Source of the DNA: JAHJQZ01 sp963676075
GTDB taxonomy: Bacteria > Pseudomonadota > Alphaproteobacteria > Rhizobiales > Devosiaceae
DNA: 64,000 nucleotides
Assembly (NCBI GenBank): GCA_963676075.2
Contig: CAXXNZ010000025.1
Span: forward strand, 124,001-188,000
Direction: 5' to 3'
Shown piece after piece: positions 53,504 through 62,027 of the stretch (the stretch's first letter is position 1; each line of letters begins with the position of its first letter). The translations under genes and the position numbers were made by a program. The notes beneath the pieces were generated by a model. The model was not told the DNA's origin. It searched no databases and saw only the letters and a program-made list of their open reading frames with translations.

Positions 53504-54844
53504 ATGCGCCCCGTTAACCCGTTCACGGTCCGGCATCGCGATGTGTTCTCCATCGCCCTGCCGGCAACCTTCGCCTTCATCACCGAGCCGCTGGCCGGCT
53601 TGACCGACCTGACCGTCATCGGCCGGCTCGGCGATGCAGGTTTGCTCGGTGGCGTGGTGCTCGGCTCGGTCGTGGTGGCCTTCGTGTTCGCTGCCGCGTT
53701 CTTTCTGAGGCTGTCGACGGCGGGATTGACGGCCCAGGCCATCGGCGCCAGGGCACCCGACGATGGTCTGGTTCACCTCGCTCGCGCTTTGCTGCTCGGG
53801 GTCGGGCTCGGATTGCTGGGCATTGTTCTCGGCAGTCAGATCGAGGCAATCGGCGCCTATTTTCTTAGCCCCCCGGACGCGACACTGCCGAGCTACCAGC
53901 TCTATTTCGAGATCCGGCTCTTGGCGACGCCGTTCGTTCTGATCAATTTCGCCCTGCTCGGCTGGTTCTATGGCCGCGCCGCCGCCACAACCGGCATGGC
54001 GCTGCAGATCCTCATCCACGGCGTCAACATCGTTTTGAGCGTTAGTTTCGTCTACGGGCTCGGCTGGGGCGTCGCCGGCGTCGCCTGGGCCACGGTGCTC
54101 GGCGAACTGGTCGCGGCGCTGGTCGGGCTGGCGATCGTCCTCAGGCATTTTGGCGGCTTCCGGCGCCTCAAGGGGCTGATCAGGCCCAAATCCCTGCTCG
54201 ATGCCGGCGAGTTGCGGCGCCTGTTCAGCCTCGGGCGCGACCTGACCATCCGCACGCTGGCGCTCGAACTGGTCTATGCATTCTTTGCCGCGCAAACAGC
54301 ACGGCTCGGCGATGTCTCGCTCGCCGCCAACCACCTGCTGCTTTACGTGCTGATGCTGATTGCCTTTTTCCTCGACGGCCAGGCCCAGGCCGCCGAACAG
54401 TTATGCGGCAAGGCCGTCGGCGCCAATTACCGCCCGGCCTTTGCCCGGGCCGTGCGCCTGACTCTTGGCTGGGGCCTTGTCATCGGTTTGTTCATGTTCG
54501 CGCTGATGGCCGGTTTCGGCGGCATGCTCATCGATTTCATGTCGACCAACGCGGATATCCGCATGGCGGCGCGTGGCAACCTGCTGTTCGCCGCCCTGAC
54601 TGCCTTCACCGGCATCGCGGCCTTCGTTTTCGACGGCGTGACCCAGGGCGCGACCCTCAACAAGGCCATCCGCAACGGCATGCTGTTTTCCGTCGCGGTC
54701 TATGTCCTGGCGGTGATCGCCTTGCAGCCGCTGTTTGGCCTGACAGGATTGTGGGTGGCGATGCACCTGTTCTTCCTGTCGCGCGGCGCCTATCTGGCGC
54801 TGGCGGTCAGGCGCAACATGCCGGCGCTGTTCGCCGCCACCTGA
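53504..54844 (+). CDS. MATE-family efflux transporter, DinF-like
   Basis: 446 residues, twelve membrane segments. The start (NPFTVRHRDVFSIALPATFAFITEPLAGLTDLTVIGRLGD) and the FFLRLSTAGLTAQAIGA and DGQAQAAEQLCGKAVGA segments follow DinF-type MATE proteins. These export organic cations or toxic metabolites against H+ or Na+. Convergent with pyrD, ten bases apart, without an evident terminator. Confidence 0.9.
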   Translation: MRPVNPFTVRHRDVFSIALPATFAFITEPLAGLTDLTVIGRLGDAGLLGGVVLGSVVVAFVFAAAFFLRLSTAGLTAQAIGARAPDDGLVHLARALLLGVGLGLLGIVLGSQIEAIGAYFLSPPDATLPSYQLYFEIRLLATPFVLINFALLGWFYGRAAATTGMALQILIHGVNIVLSVSFVYGLGWGVAGVAWATVLGELVAALVGLAIVLRHFGGFRRLKGLIRPKSLLDAGELRRLFSLGRDLTIRTLALELVYAFFAAQTARLGDVSLAANHLLLYVLMLIAFFLDGQAQAAEQLCGKAVGANYRPAFARAVRLTLGWGLVIGLFMFALMAGFGGMLIDFMSTNADIRMAARGNLLFAALTAFTGIAAFVFDGVTQGATLNKAIRNGMLFSVAVYVLAVIALQPLFGLTGLWVAMHLFFLSRGAYLALAVRRNMPALFAAT

Positions 54845-54853
54845 CAGACCAAG

Positions 54854-55966
54854 CTAATCGAGGCTGGCCTTGCCGGAAGCCCAATCGTCAAGACGCGCAT
54901 CCCTGAGGCCGGCGACAGTACCGCAGCCACGGCGCCGGACTTCGTCGGCAAGGCCGGACTTGATACCGCCCAAAAGCCCCAGCCCGCCATAAACCATGCC
55001 GGTATAGATCTGGATCGCGTCGGCGCCGGCCTCGAACTTGGCAATGGCGCCTTTTGCCGAGAACACGCCGCCAACCCCGATGATCGGCAAGAGGCCGCCA
55101 AGCCGCAATCGCATCTGCGCCAGCCGCTGCGTCGTCAGATCGAAGATCGGTTCCCCTGACAGGCCGCCGGTCTCCTCGGCATGCGGTTCGCCGGCAACAA
55201 CATCGCGGGAAACCGTGGTGTTGGAGACGATCATGCCGTCGAGATCGGTCGAGAGCACCAGCTTGGCGATCTCGTCCATTTCGGTTTCGGTCAGGTCCGG
55301 CGCGATCTTCAAAAAGACTGGCACATGGGTCCTGGCGCGGGCCCGTTCGGCCAACACCTCGCCGAGCAGGCGCTTCAGCGCTTCGGACTGCTGCAGGTCC
55401 CTGAGGCCGGGCGTATTCGGCGAGGAAACATTGACCGCGAGATAGTCGGCGCAATCGGCAAAACGCTTCACCCCGAGAACGAAATCGCCAACGAAATCGG
55501 CGCTGTCCTTGTTGGCTCCGATATTGACGCCGATCACCGCCTTGGAGCGGAACCCTTCGAGCCGGCGCAACACGGCGTCATGCCCCTGGTTGTTGAAGCC
55601 CATGCGGTTGATGACGGCGTTGCGGGCGGACAACCGGATCAGGCGCGGGCGCGGATTGCCCTTTTGCGGGCGCGGCGTCACGGTCCCGACCTCGACCATG
55701 CCGAAGCCGATCTTCGCCAGGGCGCCAGGTATTTCGGCATTCTTGTCAAAGCCCGCAGCCATGCCGAGGGCGTTGACGAATTCGAGGCCGGCAAAGGAGG
55801 TCGCCAGTTCCGGCGGATCCGGATGGAGCTGCTCAGGGGCAGCACCAAACTTCAGCGCCATGATGGTGGTGCGGTGCGCCAGCTCGGGTTCGAGGCGCAG
55901 CAGTGTGTCGCGGGTCAGCCCCTGCACCAGGGAGTTGTTGAGCGCGAGCGATATCGGGCCAGGCAT
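54854..55966 (-). CDS. pyrD: Dihydroorotate dehydrogenase, quinone type
   Basis: Membrane-linked FMN enzyme for the fourth step of pyrimidine synthesis, passing electrons to ubiquinone. 370 residues. N-terminal helices typical of class 2 (SLVQGLTRDTLLRLEPELAHR), NALGMAAGFDKNAEIPG, VNISSPNTPGL-like VNVSSPNTPGLRDLQQ with catalytic Ser (class 2), VFLKIAPDLTE, and GVFSAKGAIAKFEAGADAIQIYTGMVYGG. The start overlaps the DUF952 stop (TAATG), an association common in alphaproteobacteria. Confidence 0.95.
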   Translation of the reverse strand: MPGPISLALNNSLVQGLTRDTLLRLEPELAHRTTIMALKFGAAPEQLHPDPPELATSFAGLEFVNALGMAAGFDKNAEIPGALAKIGFGMVEVGTVTPRPQKGNPRPRLIRLSARNAVINRMGFNNQGHDAVLRRLEGFRSKAVIGVNIGANKDSADFVGDFVLGVKRFADCADYLAVNVSSPNTPGLRDLQQSEALKRLLGEVLAERARARTHVPVFLKIAPDLTETEMDEIAKLVLSTDLDGMIVSNTTVSRDVVAGEPHAEETGGLSGEPIFDLTTQRLAQMRLRLGGLLPIIGVGGVFSAKGAIAKFEAGADAIQIYTGMVYGGLGLLGGIKSGLADEVRRRGCGTVAGLRDARLDDWASGKASLD

Positions 55967-56313
55967 TAATCACATTCCTCGGGGAGTTCACAGCTGCCAT
56001 CCACACCGACCGTGAGCGGATAATGGGCGGCAACCGCGGAAATCGGCAGTTGGGCGTAAAGATGGGGGAACAGCTCACCGCCGCGAGAGGGTTCCCATTT
56101 GAGATCGGCGGCCACGTGTTCGGTATCGACCGCGCAAAGAACCAGCCCGTCCTGGCCGGCGAAATGAAGCCTCAGGGTCTCGCGCAGCTGACCAGCGGTC
56201 GAAAAATGCATGAAGCCGTCCGCAACATCGACCGGGCTGTAGGGCAGCTGTCCGGCATCAAGGCCGAGCGCCCACAAGGGGCCGGTCGTTATCTTGTAAA
56301 TCCGTGCGTCCAT
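55966..56313 (-). CDS. DUF952 family protein upstream of pyrD
   Basis: 115 residues from ATG 56313 (MDARIYKITTGPLW). Conserved features of the family: YSPVDVADGFMHFSTAGQLRETLRLHF, LVLCAVDTEHV, LKWEPSRGGELFPHLYAQLPISAV. Small, soluble, usually placed before pyrD; function not established. Overlaps pyrD by TAATG. Confidence 0.9.
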   Translation of the reverse strand: MDARIYKITTGPLWALGLDAGQLPYSPVDVADGFMHFSTAGQLRETLRLHFAGQDGLVLCAVDTEHVAADLKWEPSRGGELFPHLYAQLPISAVAAHYPLTVGVDGSCELPEECD

Positions 56314-56574
56314 GATTTTCACCCCGCTTCCCGGCGCGCCATTCTTCAGCCAGCAAACCACCGCAGGCGCGCGCACACAAAAACCCGGAGTCGGTCGGCA
56401 ATACAAGAAAAAGCGATGGGGCTTACCGGCGACATCATGCCCCTGTTACCGCAACCATTGGCGATGGCCGCAGCGCTCCGCTTTACAGCCACGACCCCTG
56501 CCGCTAGATGGTAGGACAAGTTTCCGGCACTAAGAACAATGTCCTTTTCGGGCATATGACAAGGCTATCGGGGT

Positions 56575-57243
56575 ATGAGCCAGATCTCGCATTCTACCAT
56601 CTGGGCTGGCATCGATGAACTCGCCAACAGGCACGGGTTGTCCGTTTCCGGGTTGGCGCGGCTGGCCGGGCTCGATGCCACCGCGTTCAACAAGTCCAAG
56701 CGCGTCAGCCGGGATGGGCGCGAGCGCTGGCCGTCGACCGAGAGCATTGCCAAGGTTCTCGATGCCACCGGCGAGACCTTCGACCAGTTCCTCACGGGAG
56801 GGGGGCTTTATGTGCAGACCGATCACGACACGATCGGGTTTGCCGAACAACCCGGCTCGTTTTCCATCCCGCTGCTCAGGCTGAGCGAGGCAGAGACAAG
56901 CGGATTTTTCGACGCCGGCGGCTTTCCGGTCGGCGACGGCTGGGACGAAATCGAGATGCCGACGTCCAACACCTCCAGCGCCTATGCGCTCGAGATTTGC
57001 GGAAGCGACCAGCAGCCTGTCTACCGCGATGGCGATTTTGTCATCGTTGCGCCGTCCGCGCAGGTCCGGCGTGGCGACCGCATTGTCGTGCGTACAACTG
57101 GCGGCAAGGTGATGATCATGACGCTTCAACGCCAGACCGCCAAGCAGGTGGAACTGCACCCGCTCAATCCGAAGGGTGCACTGGTCACGCTCGCCTTGAC
57201 CGAGATCGAATGGATCGCCCGCATCGTCTGGGCGTCTCAATAG
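56575..57243 (+). CDS. HTH/S24-fold transcriptional regulator, probably not self-cleaving
   Basis: 222 residues. N-terminal XRE-like HTH (LANRHGLSVSGLARLAGLDATAFNKSKRVSRDGRERWPSTESIAKVLDATGETFDQFL). The C-terminal S24-like domain has ICGSDQQPVYRDGDFVIVAP with Ser144, but the Lys expected in the segment GGEVMAK is Met182 here (GGKVMIMTL), so the peptidase dyad is incomplete. This protein is a widely conserved chromosomal regulator in alphaproteobacteria; its targets are not known to me. Divergent from DUF952-pyrD. Confidence 0.85.
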   Translation: MSQISHSTIWAGIDELANRHGLSVSGLARLAGLDATAFNKSKRVSRDGRERWPSTESIAKVLDATGETFDQFLTGGGLYVQTDHDTIGFAEQPGSFSIPLLRLSEAETSGFFDAGGFPVGDGWDEIEMPTSNTSSAYALEICGSDQQPVYRDGDFVIVAPSAQVRRGDRIVVRTTGGKVMIMTLQRQTAKQVELHPLNPKGALVTLALTEIEWIARIVWASQ

Positions 57244-57342
57244 AGTGTTTTGAGGAACCGAAGGTCCGCTTCAGCGAACACTGGACACCACTTTTCCGGC
57301 CGAGCTTGCCGAAGCCTCGAAAACACGACCACTCAAACACAC

Positions 57343-57383
57343 AGAGCAGATCAGACGATTCAACCGTATGCCTGATCTGCTCT
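57343..57383. terminator. Inverted repeat between convergent regulator and cbiB
   Basis: AGAGCAGATCAG (57343-57354) and CTGATCTGCTCT (57372-57383) form a 12-bp stem with a 17-base loop that overlaps the cbiB stop. It could terminate both genes or be a dispersed chromosomal repeat; similar units follow many rhizobial genes. Confidence 0.5.
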
Positions 57384-58347
57384 AGAACCCGATGCGGGTG
57401 AATGCCAGCGTGGCTGCAATAACCAGTGCCAACGCGATGTCGTTGACGCGCCGGTAGATCTTGAGCGCACGATCGATATCGTCCGGTTCGACTTCGGCGC
57501 GACCGTCTCCCATGAAGGGCAGGTCGACCATTTCGCCATGATAGGCGCGCGGACCGCCGAGCTTGATGCCGAGCGCACCGGCCATGGCCGCTTCCGGCCA
57601 ACCGGAATTGGGCGAATCCTGTCGCGGTGCGTCACGAGCAGCCGCCTGCTGCGCCCCGAGCGCATCTTCACCGCCGAACCGTGCCGACAGGCCGATCAGA
57701 CGCGCCGTCAGCCGCGCCGGAACGAAATTGACCCAGTCGTCGAGCCGCGCCGAGGCCCAGCCGAATTCGCGATGGCGCGGTGTCAGATGCCCGAGCATGG
57801 AGTCGGCGGTGTTGATCACCTTGTAAAGAACGATCCCCGGCAATCCGAACAGGGCGAGATAGAGGAGCGGCGCGATGATCCCGTCGGATGTGTTCTCGGC
57901 CAGCGTCTCGATACCGGCGCGGGCCGTGCCATGGGCATCAAGACTGCGCGCGTCGCGTCCCACGATCGGCTGCAGCGCCAATTGGCCATCAAGGAGCGAT
58001 ATCCGCAGCCCCTTGGCAACGGCTCCAACCGCCTCGCCGAGCTGCCGACTGGCGAGGAAGGCAGAGGCGATAAGCGCCTCGATAACGAAGCCGAAGGGAA
58101 ACGCACGACAAAAGCCGGCGACAACACCGGCCAGCAAACCGGCGACGAACAGCACCAGCGCCAATGCCACAACACCGGCCAGCTTGCCCTTTTCCGGCGC
58201 ATCAGCGCCATGATTGAGCTTGGTGTCGAGCAAACCGATCAGTCTGCCGATCCATTCGATGGGATGCCCGATAAGCAGTTGCAGCGCCGCCGGATAGCCG
58301 AACAGGCGCTCGATACCAAAAGCCAGGGCAGCGACCAGGGCCGTCAT
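57382..58347 (-). CDS. cbiB: Adenosylcobinamide-phosphate synthase
   Basis: Attaches the aminopropanol arm to cobyric acid in the membrane, known as CbiB or CobD. 321 residues, several membrane helices. Family motifs include the N-terminal LFGYPAALQLLIGHPIEWIGRLI, LAENTSDGIIAPLLYLALFGLPGIVLYKVINTADSMLGH, and FGWASARLDDWVNFVPARLTARLI. C-terminal DDIDRALKIYRRVNDIALAL. Start overlaps the cobQ stop (ATGA). Last gene of the leftward cobalamin operon. Confidence 0.93.
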   Translation of the reverse strand: MTALVAALAFGIERLFGYPAALQLLIGHPIEWIGRLIGLLDTKLNHGADAPEKGKLAGVVALALVLFVAGLLAGVVAGFCRAFPFGFVIEALIASAFLASRQLGEAVGAVAKGLRISLLDGQLALQPIVGRDARSLDAHGTARAGIETLAENTSDGIIAPLLYLALFGLPGIVLYKVINTADSMLGHLTPRHREFGWASARLDDWVNFVPARLTARLIGLSARFGGEDALGAQQAAARDAPRQDSPNSGWPEAAMAGALGIKLGGPRAYHGEMVDLPFMGDGRAEVEPDDIDRALKIYRRVNDIALALVIAATLAFTRIGF

Positions 58348-59825
58348 GATCTGCCTTCCAGATGCGGCTCGCGGGCCAGGGCCAGTAGCTCGTCGAGATC
58401 GAGCGCGCTCTCAAGGTGAGCGGCAAGACGATCAAGAACCGTCTCGATCTCGGATTCATAACCGAGATCGGCGCTTGTCGCGGCGCCAAGTTTTTCAAGA
58501 AATGCTCGGCGGAACCGGTCCTCGGCAAACAAACCGTGCAGATAGGTTCCGACGATGCGGCCGGAGGGCGACACTGCCCCCTCACCGACACCATCGATCA
58601 GCGCGAAGGGCCGATCGCGGTCGGGACCTGCCGTCTCGCCCATGTGCATGTGATAGCCGGCAAGCGTTTCACCGCTCTCGGCGTGCACCGCCCGTTCGAT
58701 GCGCAACTGCTTGGCCGGGGTCAGCACGGTCTTGACATCGAGAAGCCCCAGCCCTTCGCTCACGCCCGGTTCGCCTTCAACCCCGTCGGGATCGGCGATC
58801 AGCTTGCCGAGCATCTGGTAGCCGCCGCACAGCCCGATGACGGCGCCGCCAGTACGGGCATGAGCGAGGATGTCGATATCCCAGCCCTCACACCGCAAGC
58901 CGGACAGATCGGCGCGCGTCGCCTTGGTGCCGGGCAAAAGCACGAGGTCGGCGTCGCGCGGCAGTGGCGAGCCGGGTGCAATGACGCTGACCCGTACGCC
59001 CGGCTCGGCTCGCAGGGGATCGAGATCGTCGAAATTGGCGATACGGCCGAAGCGGGGCACGACAATGTGGAAGGCGCCGCCGCGCGGCCGCATCCGCTCC
59101 AACGCCAGCGCGTCCTCTGCCGGCAAGCGGTCAGCTTCGGCAAAATAGGGCACCGGCCCGAGCGCCGGCACGCTTGTCTTGTCGGCGATCAGACGCAAAC
59201 CATCGGTGAACAGGCTCGCATCGCCACGGAAACGATTGATCAGCGTGGCGACAATCAGCGCCGCGTCCTCGGGGTCGATGACAGCAAAGGTTCCCGCCAG
59301 CGCAGCGATGACACCGCCACGTTCGATATCCCCGATCAGAACCACCGGTGCGCCGACGGCACGGGCAAAACCAAAATTGGCGAGGTCTGATGTCCGCAGA
59401 TTGATCTCCGAGGCGCTCCCCGCTCCTTCGACCAGTATGAGGTCGGCATCTTCCGCAAGCTCGGCAAAACCACCGAGCACGTCGGGCAGGAAGCGCTGGC
59501 GCTCGCGGAAATAGTCGCGCGCCGCCATCGAGCCAACGCGCTTGCCACGCACCACAACCTGGGCACCACTGTCGGCTTCGGGCTTGAGCAGAACCGGGTT
59601 CATCGCCGTCAAAGGCGCCCGCTTCGCCGCCCGCGCCTGCAACGCCTGCGCCCGTCCGATCTCGCCGCCATCTTCGGTGACGGCGGCATTGTTCGACATG
59701 TTCTGCGGCTTGAACGGCGCAACGCGGAGCCCGCGATTGGCGAAGGCGCGGCAGAGCCCGGCAACGATCAGCGACTTTCCGGCATCGGACCCCGTGCCCA
59801 TGAACATCAAGACCCGTGCGCCCAT
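58344..59825 (-). CDS. cobQ: Cobyric acid synthase
   Basis: Amidates four side chains of adenosylcobyrinic acid a,c-diamide using glutamine and ATP. 493 residues from ATG 59825 (MGARVLMFMGTGSDAGKSLIVAGLCRAFANRGLRVAPFKPQNMSNNAAVT), a textbook CobQ start; this ATG overlaps the cobB stop (TGATG). An apparent fusion with the upstream gene arises only from the cobB frameshift. C-terminal class I glutamine amidotransferase domain with nucleophile Cys in VIGLCGGYQMLGKL and His in GTYLHGLF. Length is usual for CobQ. Confidence 0.95.
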   Translation of the reverse strand: MGARVLMFMGTGSDAGKSLIVAGLCRAFANRGLRVAPFKPQNMSNNAAVTEDGGEIGRAQALQARAAKRAPLTAMNPVLLKPEADSGAQVVVRGKRVGSMAARDYFRERQRFLPDVLGGFAELAEDADLILVEGAGSASEINLRTSDLANFGFARAVGAPVVLIGDIERGGVIAALAGTFAVIDPEDAALIVATLINRFRGDASLFTDGLRLIADKTSVPALGPVPYFAEADRLPAEDALALERMRPRGGAFHIVVPRFGRIANFDDLDPLRAEPGVRVSVIAPGSPLPRDADLVLLPGTKATRADLSGLRCEGWDIDILAHARTGGAVIGLCGGYQMLGKLIADPDGVEGEPGVSEGLGLLDVKTVLTPAKQLRIERAVHAESGETLAGYHMHMGETAGPDRDRPFALIDGVGEGAVSPSGRIVGTYLHGLFAEDRFRRAFLEKLGAATSADLGYESEIETVLDRLAAHLESALDLDELLALAREPHLEGRS

Positions 59826-61142
59826 CAGCCGGCCTCGCTGGTGTCGATGACATGTGCATAGGAGCCGCAGACCTTGCCGTTGACCGAGCCCATCGGTCCG
59901 AGGCGCTTGCCTGTTGCATCGGCGGCAACGAACAGTTGCGGCGCGGATGGACCGGAGGCGGTCGAATAATGGAACTCGTGGCCGGATAGCGCCCGGGCGA
60001 AGGGCAGCGGCCCCTGGTGGCGCAACAGCCGGTAGCCAAGCGTGCGGTTGGGCCTGTCGATGCGACTCTGGTGCGGCAAACAGGCCGGTCATCTTGTGCG
60101 TCTTGCCTGTCGCATCGGTCAGGGCTTCACCCAGAACCATGTAGCCGCCGCACTCGCCATAGATCAGCCCATTGCGGTCGCGGGCCGCGATCATCCCCGC
60201 GTGAAAACGCGATGCGGCGGCGAGCGTCGCGCCATGCAGTTCCGGATAACCGCCGGGCAGGAACACCGCATCGGTATCGGGAGCTGGGGCTTCATTGGCG
60301 AGCGGGGAAAAAAAGCTCAGCTCCGCCCCGGCCATGCGCCAGTCACTGAGCCAGTGGTCGTACAAAAAGCCGAAGGCGGCGTCGCGGGCAATGGCGATGC
60401 GCTGGCCGAGCGGCGGCAGGCGGCGAGCGTTGTCGGAACCGGCGAGAGGTGCGGCGGCGGCGGTGAGCGCGTCGAGATCGACGCCGAGCGCCACCGCCCG
60501 CGCCGCCCGCTCGATCAGCGGATCGATGCCGGCGATCTCCTCGGGCTGGACAAGGCCGAGATGGCGGTCGGGCACACCGAGACTCTTGTCGTTCCTGAGC
60601 GCGCCAAGACAGGCAATGCCGCGTTCATCGAGTGCATCGCGCAACATCTTCTCGTGCCGATCCGAAGCGACACGGTTGAGGATGACGCCGACAAAGCCGA
60701 GATCGTCGCGAAAGCGGATGAAGCCCTCGGCCAGAGCCGCCACCGATTGCGCCATATGGGCGGCATCGATGATCAAAACGATCGGCAAGGCGAGCCGGGC
60801 GGCCAGATCGGCGGTCGAACCGCCACCACCGATCGCGCCGTCGAACAGGCCCATGACGCCTTCAACGAGCAGAAAGCCGTCACTGCCGGCGTGTGTCGCG
60901 GCAAGGGCCCGCAAGCGCTTCTCGCCCATACCCCAAGCATCGAGATTGAGACAGGCGCTACCGGCGGCCCGCGCCAGAAACTGCGGATCGATATAATCCG
61001 GGCCGGACTTTGCCGGACGCACGGGAACACCCCGCTGGGCAAGCGCCCGCATCAGCCCGAGCGCCACCAGCGTCTTGCCGGAATTGGAGTGCGGGGCCGC
61101 AAGGACGAAGCCTTTGGCAGGACTAGCAGCGGTGTCAGCCAA
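59825..61142 (-). pseudogene. cobB: Cobyrinic acid a,c-diamide synthase (hydrogenobyrinate type), one +1 frameshift
   Basis: Amidates the a and c side chains of (hydrogeno)byrinate. The first 354 residues read in one frame to KMTGL; the rest (LPHQSRIDRPNRTLGYRLLRHQ to VIDTSEAG) continues in another. Removing one A from the run at 60078-60080 joins them into 438 residues, the normal CobB length, ending at TGA 59825. Motifs: P-loop APHSNSGKTLVALGLM, ILNRVASDRHEKMLRDAL, and amidotransferase Cys in YGECGGYMVLGEAL. With the extra base, translation would run on into cobQ. Start ATG 61142 overlaps cobA by 8 bases. Confidence 0.9.
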
Positions 61143-61980
61143 AACCGCTCTCCCTCAACACCGGCGCATACCAGTCGAGCCGATCGCGGAACTGGCTGAC
61201 CGGGCCAATAACGACAATCGCCGGTGTCGGGATCGGCTCGTTTGCGGCGCGAGCGGTGATTTCGTCGAGCCGGCACTCGATGACCGATTGCTGCCGGAGC
61301 GTTGCATTGGAGACGACGGCAACGCGGTCCGACGGGTCGCGCCCGGCAGCGAGCAGTTTGTCGGCAATATCCGGAATGTGCTTGACGGCCATGAACACCA
61401 CCAGTACCGGCGCGCATTGGGCGACGGTTGCCCAGTCGACCGAACCGGGGACATCGCCGCTGCCGTCATGGCCGGTCAGGAACAACACGGCGTGGTTGGT
61501 CTCGCGATGGGTGATCGGAATGCCGGCATAGGCCAATCCCCCGACTCCGGCGGAAATGCCGGGCACGATGCGGAAAGGAATGCCCGAGTTCTGCAGGGCC
61601 AGAGCTTCCTCGCCCCCGCGACCGAAAAGATAGGGGTCGCCGCCTTTGAGGCGCAATACGCGCTTGCCCGCCCAGGCGAGCTCGATGATCTTGAGCGTGA
61701 TGTCCTTTTGTTTCGAAGACGGCTTGCCGCCGCGCTTGCCGGCCGGCACCAGTTCGGCCTCGGGGCGGGCCAGCGCCAGGATGTCGTTGGGCACCAGCGC
61801 GTCATGGACGATGACATCGGCCTGCCCGAGGGCATGATAGGCCAGAAGCGACAACAGGCCCGGCGCACCGGGGCCGGCGCCGACCAGCCACACCGAACCG
61901 GGAGCCAATTCAGGCAGGTCGGCGCGATCAAGCCGGCCGAAATGGTCCTTCTTGCGAAATCTTTTCAAGAGCGGCTTCAT
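61135..61980 (-). CDS. cobA: Uroporphyrinogen-III C-methyltransferase
   Basis: Methylates uroporphyrinogen III twice using S-adenosylmethionine to give precorrin-2, the branch point into cobalamin (and siroheme) synthesis. 281 residues. Signatures VWLVGAGPGAPGLLSLLAYHAL, YDALV-like VHDALVPNDIL, VLRLKGGDPYLFGRGGEEALAL, and VPGISAGVGGLAYAGIPITHRE. First gene of the leftward cob operon, 47 bases from the divergent cbiD, so the two promoters share a short region; no riboswitch fits there. Confidence 0.96.
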   Translation of the reverse strand: MKPLLKRFRKKDHFGRLDRADLPELAPGSVWLVGAGPGAPGLLSLLAYHALGQADVIVHDALVPNDILALARPEAELVPAGKRGGKPSSKQKDITLKIIELAWAGKRVLRLKGGDPYLFGRGGEEALALQNSGIPFRIVPGISAGVGGLAYAGIPITHRETNHAVLFLTGHDGSGDVPGSVDWATVAQCAPVLVVFMAVKHIPDIADKLLAAGRDPSDRVAVVSNATLRQQSVIECRLDEITARAANEPIPTPAIVVIGPVSQFRDRLDWYAPVLRESGFG

Positions 61981-62027
61981 GGCACAACCCTGTTCCTTGC
62001 GGCTGCGGCTCCATATAGAGAACCCTG

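Noticed and set aside
58344..61142. Genuine CobB-CobQ fusion enzyme
   Set aside because: The join is created by one extra base; the proper CobB end is found in another frame and stops exactly at the CobQ start.
61981..62027. Cobalamin riboswitch between cobA and cbiD
   Set aside because: The gap is 47 bases, too short for the element, and no B12-box-like sequence is seen.
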